Positions 45,401 through 56,339 of a DNA stretch of 64,000 nt are shown here, piece after piece. The DNA lies in assembly GCF_040958095.1 (NCBI RefSeq), contig NC_091195.1, positions 25,818,684-25,882,683 of the forward strand. The letters run 5' to 3'. The notes under the pieces are model-generated. The model was not told the DNA's origin, ran no database searches, and worked only from the letters and a program-made list of their open reading frames with translations. A program made the position numbers and the translations under genes. The stretch comes from Procambarus clarkii. Taxonomy: Eukaryota; Arthropoda; Malacostraca; Decapoda; Cambaridae. Numbering within the stretch: position 1 is the first letter of the stretch; each line of letters opens with the position of its first letter.

Positions 45401-48070
45401 CAGTGTTGTAGAGGCAACTGGTGTAGTGAGGCAGTGTTGAAGAGGCAACTGGTGTAGTGCAGCAGTGTTGTAGAGGCAACTGGTGTAGTGCGGCAGTGTT
45501 GTAGAGGCAACTGGTGTTGTGAGGCAGTGTTGTAGAGGCAACTGGTGTAGTGAGGCAGTGTTGTAGAGGCAACTGGTGTAGTGCAGCAGTGTTGTAGAGG
45601 CAACTGGTGTAGTGAGGCAGTGTTGTAGAGGCAACTGGTGTAGTGAGGCAGTGTTGTAGAGGCAACTGGTGTAGTGCAGCAGTGTTGTAGAGGCAACTGG
45701 TGTAGTGAGGCAGTGTTGTAGAGGCAACTGGTCGTGTGAGGCAGTGTTGTAGAGGCAACTGGTGTAGTGCAGCAGTGTTGTAGAGGCAACTGGTGTAGTG
45801 AGGCAGTGTTGTAGAGGCAACTGGTGTAGTGCAGCAGTGTTGTAGAGGCAACTGGTGTAGTGCAGCAGTGTTGTAGAGGCAACTGGTGTAGTGCAGCAGT
45901 GTTGTAGAGGCAACTGGTGTTGTGAGGCAGTGTTGTAGAGGCAACTGGTGTTGTGAGGCAGTGTTGTAGAGGCAACTGGTGTAGTGAGGCAGTGTTGTAG
46001 AGGCAACTGGTGTAGTGAGGCAGTGTTGTAGAGGCAACTGGTCGTGTGAGGCAGTGTTGTAGAGGCAACTGGTGTAGTGAGGCAGTGTTGTAGAGGCAAC
46101 TGGTGTAGTGAGGCAGTGTTGTAGAGGCAACTGGTGTAGTGAGGCAGTGTTGTAGAGGCAACTGGTGTAGTGAGGCAGTGTTGTAGAGGCAACTGGTGTA
46201 GTGTAGCAGTGTTGTAGAGGCAACTGGTGTTGTGTAGCAGTGTTGTAGAGGCAACTGGTGTAGTGTAGCAGTGTTGTAGAGGCAACTGGTGTAGTGTAGC
46301 AGTGTTGTAGAGGCAACTGGTGTAGTGAGGCAGTGTTGTAGAGGCAACTGGTGTAGTGAGGCAGTGTTGTAGAGGCAACTGGTGTAGTGTAGCAGTGTTG
46401 TAGAGGCAACTGGTGTAGTGAGGCAGTGTTGTAGAGGCAACTGGTGTTGTGAGGCAGTGTTGTAGAGGCAACTGGTGTAGTGCAGCAGTGTTGTAGAGGC
46501 AACTGGTGTAGTGAGGCAGTGTTGTAGAGGCAACTGGTGTAGTGAGGCAGTGTTGTAGAGGCAACTGGTGTTGTGAGGCAGTGTTGTAGAGGCAACTGGT
46601 GTAGTGCAGCAGTGTTGTAGAGGCAACTGGTGTAGTGAGGCAGTGTTGTAGAGGCAACTGGTGTAGTGAGGCAGTGTTGTAGAGGCAACTGGTGTAGTGA
46701 GGCAGTGTTGTAGAGGCAACTGGTCTAGTGCAGCAGTGTTGTAGAGGCAATTGGTCGTGTGAGGCAGTGTTGTAGAGGCAACTGGTCGTGTGAGGCAGTG
46801 TTGTAGAGGCAACTGGTCGTGTGAGGCAGTGTTGTAGAGGCAACTGGTGTAGTGAGGCAGTGTTGTAGAGGCAACTGGTCTAGTGCAGCAGTGTTGTAGA
46901 GGCAATTGGTCGTGTGAGGCAGTGTTGTAGAGGCAACTGGTCGTGTGAGGCAGTGTTGTAGAGGCAACTGGTGTTGTGAGGCAGTGTTGTAGAGGCAACT
47001 GGTGTTGTGAGGCAGTGTTGTAGAGGCAACTGGTGTAGTGAGGCAGTGTTGTAGAGGCAACTGGTGTAGTGAGGCAGTGTTGTAGAGGCAACTGGTCGTG
47101 TGAGGCAGTGTTGTAGAGGCAACTGGTCGTGTGAGGCAGTGTTGTAGAGGCAACTGGTGTAGTGCAGCAGTGTTGTAGAGGCAACTGGTGTAGTGTATTA
47201 GTGTTGTAGAGGCAACTGGTGTAGTGAGGCAGTGTTGTAGAGGCAACTGGTGTAGTGAGGCAGTGTTGTAGAGGCAACTGGTGTAGTGAGGCAGTGTTGT
47301 AGAGGCAACTGGTGTAGTGTAGCAGTGTTGTGGAGGCAACTGGTGTTGTGAGGCAGTGTTGTAGAGGCAACTGGTGTAGTGAGGCAGTGTTGTAGAGGCA
47401 ACTGGTGTAGTGTAGCAGTGTTGTAGAGGCAACTGGTGTAGTGAGGCAGTGTTGTAGAGGCAACTGGTGTAGTGAGGCAGTGTTGTAGAGGCAACTGGTG
47501 TAGTGAGGCAGTGTTGTAGAGGCAACTGGTGTAGTGTAGCAGTGTTGTAGAGGCAACTGGTGTAGTGAGGCAGTGTTGTAGAGGCAACTGGTGTAGTGAG
47601 GCAGTGTTGTAGAGGCAACTGGTGTAGTGCAGAAGTGTTGTAGAGGCAACTGGTGTAGTGCAGCAGTGTTGTAGAGGCAACTGGTGTAGTGAGGCAGTGT
47701 TGTAGAGGCAACTGGTGTAGTGAGGCAGTGTTGTAGAGGCAACTGGTGTAGTGAGGCAGTGTTGTAGAGGCAACTGGTGTTGTGTAGCAGTGTTGTAGAG
47801 GCAACTGGTGTAGTGAGGCAGTGTTGTAGAGGCAACTGGTGTAGTGAGGCAGTGTTGTAGAGGCAACTGGTGTAGTGCAGAAGTGTTGTAGAGGCAACTG
47901 GTGTAGTGCAGCAGTGTTGTAGAGGCAACTGGTGTAGTGAGGCAGTGTTGTAGAGGCAACTGGTGTAGTGTAGCAGTGTTGTAGAGGCAACTGGTGTAGT
48001 GAGGCAGTGTTGTAGAGGCAACTGGTGTTGTGAGGCAGTGTTGTAGAGGCAACTGGTGTAGTGAGGCAGT
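42435..48070. repeat. 30/31-bp array ggcagtgttgtagaggcaac..., about 183 copies
   Basis: The unit continues with tggtgtagtga (31 bp). A 30-bp form has gcagtgg instead of gcaactgg and dominates the first kilobase. Minor forms are gtcgtgtga, gttgtga, and cagc/tagc in place of aggc. Because 30- and 31-bp units mix and none holds a stop on the minus strand, all three minus frames are open for 1400-1907 codons. A block near 43690-44080 is repeated 400 bp downstream. Confidence 0.96.
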
Positions 48071-48489
48071 ATGGGCTTCCTCCTAATAAATGAGTGACCA
48101 TATTTTATCGTGAGTGACGTGAGCACATATTGTACTCAACAATTGATGCCTGCAGGGTCGAGTGCTGGCTCCTGGACCCCACCTTTCTTCCTGCCGGCTG
48201 TTTAACCCAACGACTCCTCTCTAATTTATCTATCATACCTAGTTTTAAAGTTGCCTATCTATCTGTCTATCTGGGAGAGTGACGGTGGTGGCTTGAACCA
48301 CATGAGTGACTCACATGTGTGAGAACGGTTTGAGAGACCAGCCTAGAGAGCTACCAACCCGTCACTCAACTGAGACATTGTGCACCTCGTGGACCTCAAC
48401 GTGCTATGGGAAGGTTAGGTTAGGGTAATTTGGTGGGTTGTAATCTCCAGTTACATTCAATGGTGACTCTATTACACAATGGACGCTGG
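48071..48489. other. Spacer with no gene; contains a diverged LINE 3' UTR-like piece
   Basis: Unique DNA between two large arrays. Apart from the piece at 48140-48235 (listed separately) and a short tatctatctgtctatctg stretch, nothing is recognised. Confidence 0.45.
48140..48235 (-). mobile_element. Diverged relative of the CR1-like LINE 3' UTR
   Basis: gatgcctgcagggtcgagtg then ctggctcctggaccccacct aligns by eye, with many differences, to gtgcttgcgggggttgagct then ctggctctttggtcccgcct at 5568-5610. It is probably a related subfamily. Confidence 0.35.
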
Positions 48490-48540
48490 TTACAACGACC
48501 AGTTTAATTTAATTAATTTTTCCCCGAGGGGCGAGTTTAT

Positions 48541-50263
48541 TGGGCAGCGTCACTCATCCTGTGAGTGGACACACCGCCATAGTGACAGTATTGGGCAGCG
48601 CCACTCATCCTGTGAGTGGACACACCGCCATAGTGACAGTATTGGGCAGCGCCACTCATCCTGTGAGTGGACACACCGCCATAGTGACAGTATTGGGCAG
48701 CGCCACTCATCCTGTGAGTGGACACACCGCCATAGTGACAGTATTGGGCAGCGCCACTCATCCTGTGAGTGGACACGCCGCCATAGTGACAGTATTGGGC
48801 AGCGCTACTCATCTTGTGAGTGGACACACCGCCATAGTGACAGTATTGGGCAGCGCCACTCATCCTGTGAGTGGACACACCACCATAGTGACAGTATTGG
48901 GCAGCGCTACTCATCCTGTGAGTGGACACACCGCCATAGTGACAGTATTGGGCAGCGTCACTCATCCTGTGAGTGGACACACCGCCATAGTGACAGTATT
49001 GGGCAGCGCCACTCATCCTGTGAGTGGACACACCGCCATAGTGACAGTATTGGGCAGCGCCACTCATCCTGTGAGTGGACACACCGCCATAGTGACAGTA
49101 TTGGGCAGCGCCACTCATCCTGTGAGTGGACACACCGCCATAGTGACAGTATTGGGCAGCGCCACTCATCCTGTGAGTGGACAGACCACCATAGTGACAG
49201 TATTGGGCAGCGCCACTCATCCTGTGAGTGGACACACCGCCATAGTGACAGTATTGGGCAGCGTCACTCATCCTGTGAGTGGACACACCGCCATAGTGAC
49301 AATATTGGGCAGCGCCACTCATCCTGTGAGTGGACACACCACCATAGTGACAGTATTGGGCAGCGCCACTCATCCTGTGAGTGGACACACCACCATAGTG
49401 ACAGTATTGGGCAGCGCCACTCATCCTGTGAGTGGACACACCGCCATAGTGACAGTATTGGGCAGCGCCACTCATCCTGTGAGTGGACACACCGCCATAG
49501 TGACAGTATTGGGCAGCGTCACTCATCCTGTGAGTGGACACACCGCCATAGTGACAATATTGGGCAGCGCCACTCATCCTGTGAGTGGACACACCACCAT
49601 AGTGACAATATTGGGCAGCGCCACTCATCCTGTGAGTGGACACACCGCCATAGTGACAGTATTGGGCAGTGTCACTCATCCTGTGAGTGGACACACCGCC
49701 ATAGTGACAGTATTGGGCAGCGTCACTCATCCTGTGAGTGGACACACCGCCATAGTGACAGTATTGGGCAGCGCCACTCATCCTGTGAGTGGACACACCG
49801 CCATAGTGACAGTATTGGGCAGCGCCACTCATCCTGTGAGTGGACACACCGCCATAGTGACAGTATTGGGCAGCGCCACTCATCCTGTGAGTGGACACAC
49901 CGCCATAGTGACAGTATTGGGCAGCGCCACTCATCCTGTGAGTGGACACACCGCCATAGTGACAGTATTGGGCAGCGCCACTCATCCTGTGAGTGGACAC
50001 ACCGCCATAGTGACAGTATTGGGCAGCGCCACTCATCCTGTGAGTGGACACACGACCATAGTGACAGTATTGGGCAGCGCCACTCATCCTGTGAGTGGAC
50101 ACACCGCCATAGTGACAGTATTGGGCAGCGCCACTCATCCTGTGAGTGGACACACCGCCATAGTGACAGTATTGGGCAGCGTCACTCATCCTGTGAGTGG
50201 ACACACCGCCATAATGACAGTATTGGGCAGCGTCACTCATCCTGTGAGTGGACACACCGCCGT
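48541..50263. repeat. 51-bp array with an internal hairpin, about 34 copies, in the LINE 3' UTR
   Basis: The unit is gggcagcgccactcatcctg followed by tgagtggacacaccgccata and gtgacagtatt. It contains a perfect inverted repeat CCACTCA-tcctg-TGAGTGG. Length is constant at 51 bp (17 codons), so two plus frames and one minus frame stay open for about 600 codons. In the frame giving 17-residue repeats with GQRHSSCEWTHRHS, the common variants change residues (R to H, S to N, H to Y), so there is no sign of protein-level constraint. Sequence on either side reads as one continuous 3' UTR across a single unit. Confidence 0.95.
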
Positions 50264-50418
50264 AGCAGCATGTACAACACTCCCCAATAGGAAGAAAACC
50301 CGCTGGGTTGTTCATCCTGTCACTTGTACCCAGACACAGCTGGGACTTGCTTAACTGTCTCAAGTGAACAGCTCCTCAAACAAGAAGATTAACATCTATC
50401 AACCCTTAAAAGCTTACG

Positions 50419-52480
50419 TTATCTTGCGGGTGCAAAATGGGGGAATCTTTTAAGAACAGCATCAATATTTGACAAATAGTGTTTTCCTAACTCAAACAAT
50501 GTGGGGTTTATTATTCTACACATATTCCTAATGTCTCTCAGGTGTTCACATTCACGTAGATAGTGGTCAAGGCGGTGTCCGTCACTCTCACCACAGATTC
50601 TGCAACTCCGCTGATCAACTGTTGTTTCCATTCCGAATCTCCATGGATATTTGTATCCAAGACGGATTCTCGCTATTACTGATTCTCTCCCGCGTCCTCC
50701 TCCTCTTCGGCCATAATGATTGGGATTGGCAGCAGCAACCATGTTGTACCATCGTACAGATTCACTGGTTTGTGCTTCTATCCTCCTTTCCTCAGTTACC
50801 TTGTCACGGTGATGTTGCCTGACAATACCTCTAATTTGTAGTAGAGTCTTGGGTATGAAGTATTCAATATGGTCTCCTTCAGCGCCTTCAGCAGCCAGCA
50901 CATCTGCTCGTTCATTCCCACATATTCCAACATGGGAGGGGATCCCCAACATGGGTGGGGGCTCCCCCAACATGGGAGGGGCTCCCTAACATGGGAGGGG
51001 ACCCCCCAACATGGGAGGGGCTCCCTAACATGGGAGGGGACCCCCCAACATGGGAGGGGCTCCCCAACATGGGAGGGGACCCCCCAACATGGGAGGGGCT
51101 CCCCAACATGGGAGGGGCTCCCCAACATGGGAGGGGCTCCCCAACATGGGAGGGGACTCCCCAACATGGGAGGGGACCCCCCAACATGGGAGAGGAGCCC
51201 CAACATGGGAGGGGATCCCCAGCATGGGAGGGGAGCCCCAACATGGGAGGGGAGCCCCAACATGGGAGGGGAGCCCCAACATGGGAGGGGATCCCCAACA
51301 TGGGAGGGGCTCCCCAACATGGGAGGGGACCCCCCAACATGGAAGGGGACCCCCCAACATGGGAGGGGATCCCCAATATGGGAGGGGACCCCCAACATGG
51401 GAGGGGACCCCCAACATGGGAGGGGACCCCCCAACATGGGAGGGGACCCCCCAACATGGAAGGGGATCCCCAACATGGGAGGGGATCCCCAATATGGGAG
51501 GGGATCCCCCAACATGGGAGGGGCTCCCCAACATGGGAGGGGACCCCCCAACATGGGAGGGGACCCCCCAACATGGGAGGGGACCCCCCAACATGGAAGG
51601 GAACCCCCCAACATGGGAGGGGACCCCCCAACATGGGAGGGGACCCCCCAACATGGAAGGGGACCCCCCAACATGGGAGGGGCTCCCCAACATGGGAGGG
51701 GACCCCCCAACATGGGAGGGGACCCCCCAACATGGGAGGGGACCCCCCAACATGGAAGGGGACCCCCCAACATGGAAGGGGACCCCCCAACATGGGAGGG
51801 GACCCCCCAACATGGGAGGGGACCCCCCAACATGGAAGGGGACCCCCCAACATGGGAGGGGACCCCCCAACATGGAAGGGGAGCCCCCAACATGGGAGGG
51901 GACCCCCCAACATGGGAGGGGACCCCCCAACATGGGAGGGGATCCCCCCAACATGGGAGGGGACCCCCCCAACATGGAAGGGGACCCCCCAACATGGGAG
52001 GGGACCCCCCAACATGGGAGGGGACCCCCCCAACATGGGAGGGGATCCCCTCAACATGGGAGAGGATCCCCAACATGGGAGGGGATGCACAGAAACTTGA
52101 CGACTCTTCCCTGGTTGGTTAATGCCCTTAGCAGCTGATTTCAGCGACTGTCGCAAGATTTTCTGCCCGATTTTTACTTAGACTTTGTAATGCTGCTTTT
52201 GAATCAGTGCAGATCACTGCGCCATTAGTGTTTCATTCAAGGAATCTTAACGCCATTACAATGGCAGTTAGCTCCGGTCGTTGAAGAGGCATACTTCTCA
52301 ATAGATGCTTTCTCTTCATTTCCGTGTTGAAAGACATTATTCCTAATCACAGTGTATGCTGCACCAGCCCTGCCATTGACAGGATTAGATGACCCGTCAG
52401 TGTAGATTTGATCTAATTCATCTCCGGCTTCTTTATAGTGTGACGGTAACGCGTTGGTGTTCGGCTGTTTCAAAAGCTAG
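50419..52480 (-). pseudogene. LINE RNase H domain and C-terminal Cys/His region, split by an array
   Basis: From the N-side: IYTDGSSNPVNGRAGAAYTV (first catalytic Asp), then after frameshifts VICTDSKAALQSL (catalytic Asp) and VVKFLCIPSHVG, ending near 52088. The 20-bp array follows. The domain resumes at IPSHVGICGNERADVLAAEG (His-containing motif and final Asp). The tail reads SVIARIRLGYKYPWRFG and SCRICGESDGHRLDHYLREC, a CxxC...H...C motif typical of LINE C-termini, and stops near 50419. RNase H removes RNA from the RNA/DNA hybrid during retrotransposition. With the array in place the domain cannot fold. Confidence 0.88.
50928..52087. repeat. 20-bp array ccaacatgggaggggacccc inside RNase H, about 57 copies
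   Basis: On the minus strand the unit contains cccctcccatgttgg, the same bases that encode PSHVG of the host RNase H. Both edges of the array fall exactly on that motif: LCIPSHVG on one side and IPSHVGICGNE on the other. Units are 19-21 bp, with gga/ggct/ggat variants in the spacer. The unit is not a multiple of three, so all frames shift and six-frame open reading is an artefact. Confidence 0.95.
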
Positions 52481-53254
52481 GGGTATGGCCTCGTCACACA
52501 AAAGAAAAAAAAGAAAAAAGCTGGAACTTTCGTCTGTGGTAAGGTAATGGGAAGACACACAAAACACAAGTAAATTTAACAATGAAATTTTAATTACGTT
52601 AGAAAAGCAAAACATGAATAAAATTGGACATAAAAATTGTAACATAAATCAATCAAACAAAATAATAAGAATAATCACTGGCAAATGAAAAGTTACGTTA
52701 AGACAAGTGCGTAATATCAAAGTAAATATATTAGTGCAGGAATATTGGCTTCAAGCTGCCACCTCCCTTAGTACACGTAAGCCAAGGCTTAGTCTACCAA
52801 TGAGACGTGTTAACTTGTGGAAAGCACTAGATATTCTGCCCTCCTCAGGTCGCGGTGGCTCAGACATCAGCTCGTGTGGCGGGTGGAGGAGCAGGTGCGA
52901 CGGGCGCCAGCCAATCAGCGACAAGCAGTTTGCCGGTTTGAGTGGCGGAGGTGGAGCAGGTGTCCTGGTGTTGGATACGTTTTGCTCTGGGGCAAAACTT
53001 GTTGTTGTACTTGTTGGATATATCTACTATATTAGTTGTTTCTGGGACGTAGTTTGGAGGGAAGAGCAGGCTCAATCTCTCTTGAAAGAGATTATCGTCA
53101 CAATAGATTTCCTGGAGATACTTGTGCCTCATTTCTTGTCGTATCATAATGGATTATTCGTTGTCATTTCATTGATGATAATCCTGCAAGAGTCATCCTC
53201 CCAGGGAGGTAACCTCTCTGCAGGCAGGAGCTCACGGGCTTGCTCAAGCAGGTG
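52481..53254 (-). other. Linker between RT and RNase H of the LINE, partly unrecognised
   Basis: Near 53180-53250 the minus strand reads ARELLPAERLPPWEDDS, which fits a post-RT LINE linker. From about 52860 to 53147 a 95-codon minus frame (QEMRHKYLQEIYCDDNLFQE) is open, and 52490-52740 is AT-rich with poly-A-like runs. This may be an insertion of another element, but I cannot identify it. Confidence 0.4.
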
Positions 53255-54850
53255 AAGCTCTTCGAGGTAGCAGACTGATCTGTGATGACATTTTTTTGCT
53301 TCTCCTGTTTCCTCGTGTGAGAAGGACAGAACTTAGTTTTTTCTTGGCAATATTATTGTAATGGGGATCTCTAGCTATGTTAATTGCAAGCTTAGCATTC
53401 AGTTCTTTGATTCTGCTTTTAACACTGGGGAGGGACAACTCCTCTCGTAGATTAGACGTTTTGGCAGTTCTTGGAACTCCAAGAATGATTGTCATGGCTT
53501 CATTTTGTATATTTTAAAGCCTTTTAAAAGGCTTTAAGGTCTAAGCCTTAAGTCTTAGACCTGGACTTAAGTCTGGCGGCATAGTCTAAGACCTTTTTTC
53601 CACCCATAGGCTGTGTACATCATTTTAAGCACGGCAATAGAGGCTCCATGTCCATTCCAGGTCAAAGCTTTCAGTGCCCTGAGTCGACTTTTACATGTTC
53701 CTATGAGTTGGTTGAGCTCCTCTTTCTTCCCCTTGTTAGAGCCGACAGTGACGCCAAGGTACCGATAGTGGTCAACCCATTCAAGTGTTACACCATTAAT
53801 TTGTAGTTCTTCATTTTCTCCCCGCTTGTGATGGGAGTTTGCTTACGTCTTGTTTGTGCAGAGAGTGAGACCGAGCTCAATACATTTCCTTCCAAGGAGT
53901 TCAATGGACTGTTTAATTTTTCCCAAGGTTGGAGCTTGTATTAAGACATCATCTGCATGTATCACTTGTTGTGTTCCTTCCGGAAAATCAATATTTGCAA
54001 TGGCAGTTCATAAGTATGTTGAATAGTGTAGGGCTTAAGACTCCACCTTGGGGGGGTCCCGAGTTCCATATTCATTGTTCTGGAGACTGCTCCATTGAAG
54101 CAGACCTTGGCTTTCCTTCCTGTGAGGTAGTCTTCAACCCATTTCATGAGTCTCCCCTTGACACCCATGCATGCAAGCTCGTCCAGGATCGCAATCCCCT
54201 GTGCTTTCTCCAAGGCTCCTTTGATGTCAACAAAGACAGAGTACTTAGCTGTGTCATTAGCCAAGTAATTAACTATACAATTTGCTATGCTCCGTCCTTT
54301 AACAAATCCATTAACCCCCTCCCCTAACCTGCCTATTTTGTGCAACAGTCGGTTTAGGATGATCCTTTCAAGCATCTTGCAAGTGCATGACACGAGGCTG
54401 ATAGGTCTGTAATTACCAGGGTCATTAGGCTTCGGTATGGGAACAATTATTGCGTGTTATCATTGTGTGGGCAACACTCCACTTAGGAATGACTTGTTAA
54501 ACAGGTGGAGTAGTGGATTCCCAGACACTTCACACAGTGCATTGAGTATGTCGTAGGTGACGCCATCTTCACCAGGTGCTGTACTTTTACCCTTTTTCAT
54601 CGCGCCCTTTACTTCCTGGGCTGTGATTGGTTCCCCATATTCGTCATCACTAGACAGTGCTCTTGTTATCCTAATTCTTCTGTCATCATGTCGCAGGAGC
54701 TGTTCCCTGCTTACTTCTGCAGGGAGGGAGGAGGAGGATGCTGCATCACTCCACTTGTGAATTAGTTCCTCAGCCTTACCCTGGGGGTCTTTGTGAGCCG
54801 CAGGCCGGGCTCTGCCCCCCTTAGCTATCTGAATTTTTGCCCACACTTGT
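53255..54850 (-). pseudogene. LINE reverse transcriptase domain (RNase H-bearing element)
   Basis: Motifs in order on the minus strand: KKGKSTAPGEDGVTYDIL, FLSGVLPTQ, SCTCKMLERIILNRLL, GFVKGRSIANCI, and FVDIKGALEKAQG (motif A Asp). A G-run near 54045 then shifts the frame within the expected GTPQGGVLSP motif. In another frame VIHADDVLIQAP (motif C, HADD in place of YADD) appears at about 53940-53970. The following GVTLEWVDHYRYLGVTVG and KAELNAKLAINIARD belong to the thumb and linker. The catalytic Asps are present, but at least two frameshifts and several nonsense codons inactivate it. Confidence 0.88.
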
Positions 54851-55099
54851 CTTGCAGATGTTTCCCGTCCAATAGAGTTAGTGAATTCAAGACATTATCT
54901 TTCCCGCTCTTTAATCTTCTCTTCCCTGGCTACTTGACACACAGTTTTAAACAGTTCTTGGTTACTTTCAGTGGGATGTCTCCGGTACTCTCTACTCATG
55001 CTCCTTACATATGAATTGAGCATCTTTATGTAATCGTTCTCATTCCATTTTATTTTCTTCTGAGGGTTAGTGCGCCCAGGCGTATGGCGCGGAACTCTT

Positions 55100-55930
55100 A
55101 GACAGCTCTCAATTTGGTGATTAAGGTCATCAACAAATGTGTCATGTCTTCTGGTATTTGGTATTCCGTGAACCAGTCACTCATCCTGTTGATGAAGTGC
55201 GGCCTCATATCTGGTCCGAGTGATAACCTTTTTCTTTGATTTGTCTCTTTCCTTCTCTTGCTCATGTCGACGGTGGTAATCAGTGCCCAGTGGTCACTAC
55301 ATAAACTGCACAATGTGTGTACTGGCATCCGTGTCCTGTGCATTCAGCAGGACAGCGTAGTCTAATCTTCCTCCTCTGAGCCCTGGAAACACAAACCGTA
55401 ACTGTCTCTATTTTCCTCTTGTTACAACTTGTAATAAAGTTGTTACATCTAGGCTTAACGTGTTTATGACGTATTAGAACGTTGTTACAACTTGCTATAT
55501 TGGTTGTTATAACTGGTTAGGAGGGGTTAAAACTTGTTCGAACGTTGTACCAACGTCGTAGTTTCGGTGTGTGTTTGGCGGGAGGTGAGTTGGCTGTTCA
55601 TCACCCAGGACTCTAAGGTTGTCACTTCCCCTGACAAACAGTGACAGTTTCCGTCCACTGACACTGGGCTGATGACAGTTGGCAGCAAAGTGTGGGTGTC
55701 TGGCATTCAGGTCACCGACCAGCAGGGTAGGTTCCTCACTAACAAACTCAGGCAGTGTGTCAAGGTCAAGTTTACTCTGTGGCACATATAGGTTGATTAT
55801 ATGTAGGGCATTATTGTTCAAGTGTAAGGGTCACCCGCAGTGACTCATACTCATCCCCATCGTGCAGGTCATCAATAATGTGTGCGGGTTGGTGGTCATC
55901 AACGGGCGACCACCAACGTGGGATTGGATG
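55100..55930 (-). pseudogene. LINE apurinic-like endonuclease (RNase H-bearing element), 5'-truncated
   Basis: On the minus strand: HIIDDLHDGDEYESLRVTL, then after a one-base shift NALHIINLYVPQSK, TLLVGDLNARHPHFA (catalytic GDLNA), and near 55270-55290 SDHWALITTVDM (catalytic SDH). The N-terminal catalytic Glu motif is missing, as expected if the copy was truncated near 55930. An AT-rich insertion separates the two halves (55385-55555). Confidence 0.82.
55385..55555. other. Short insertion with palindromic ttgttacaactt motifs inside the endonuclease
   Basis: Repeated fragments of gttgttacaacttg and aacgttgt, mutually complementary, interrupt the endonuclease frame. It could be a small foldback element. 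No terminal repeats or target duplication were established. Confidence 0.45.
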
Positions 55931-56041
55931 CACGCCGGCGTATTCGTGAAGGGTTAATCTCCCTAATTGCGAAACAAGTGACGCCAATCACTGGAAACTA
56001 ATATGCCTTCGCGGCAAAGAAACGCAGACAGGCAGATGATT

Positions 56042-56262
56042 GGGGAGCCCCAGGAGTCCCTCAGGGTGACCAGCCCCGCCCCACACAGAGAACACCAGGG
56101 AGCCCCAGGAGTCCCTCAGGGTGACCAGCCCCGCCCCACACAGAGAACACCAGGGAGCCCCAGGAGTCCCTCAGGGTGACCAGCCCCGCCCCACACAGAG
56201 AACACCAGGGAGCCCCAGGAGTCCCTCAGGGTGACCAGCCCCGCCCCACACAGAGAACACCA
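56042..56262. repeat. 55-bp tandem repeat, 4 copies
   Basis: The unit begins gggagccccaggagtccctc and ends cacagagaacacca. The four copies are essentially identical except the last, which turns into ccaggtagc. It lies just beyond the 5' truncation point of the LINE. Confidence 0.95.
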
Positions 56263-56339
56263 GGTAGCACAACTGAACACTCGCCCCCAGCTAAAGCGCT
56301 AAAAGTCATCCAGTGTCCCCCGGCAGAGCAGAAGCCGGC

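Larger units (their letters stand above)
48490..55930 (-). mobile_element. APE-type LINE with endonuclease, RT, RNase H and 3' UTR, swollen by two arrays
   Basis: The minus-strand order is endonuclease (55930-55100), RT (54850-53255), linker, RNase H plus C-terminus (52480-50419), then a 3' UTR leading through the 51-bp array to an aataaa-containing end (ccaataaactcgcccc on minus, near 48530-48545). All parts are collinear and on one strand, so I treat them as a single copy. Two arrays (1.72 and 1.16 kb) account for about 40 percent of it. RNase H after RT places it in the I-like superfamily (inference). Frameshifts and nonsense codons are found in every domain. The 5' end stops near 55930 without an ORF1. 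Confidence 0.82.

Noticed and set aside
42403-48126. Open frames of 1907, 1477 and 1422 codons on the minus strand
   Set aside because: All three frames are open at once because the 30/31-bp repeat unit contains no stop on that strand. Codons are just rephased copies of the unit, with no start context, splice signals or unique domain.
48479-50290. 603-codon frame with 17-residue Cys/His repeats starting at a unique ATG
   Set aside because: Tempting because 51 bp is 17 codons and the start lies outside the array. But a second plus frame and a minus frame are equally open, common variants are non-synonymous in it, and the DNA appears to be a LINE 3' UTR on the other strand.
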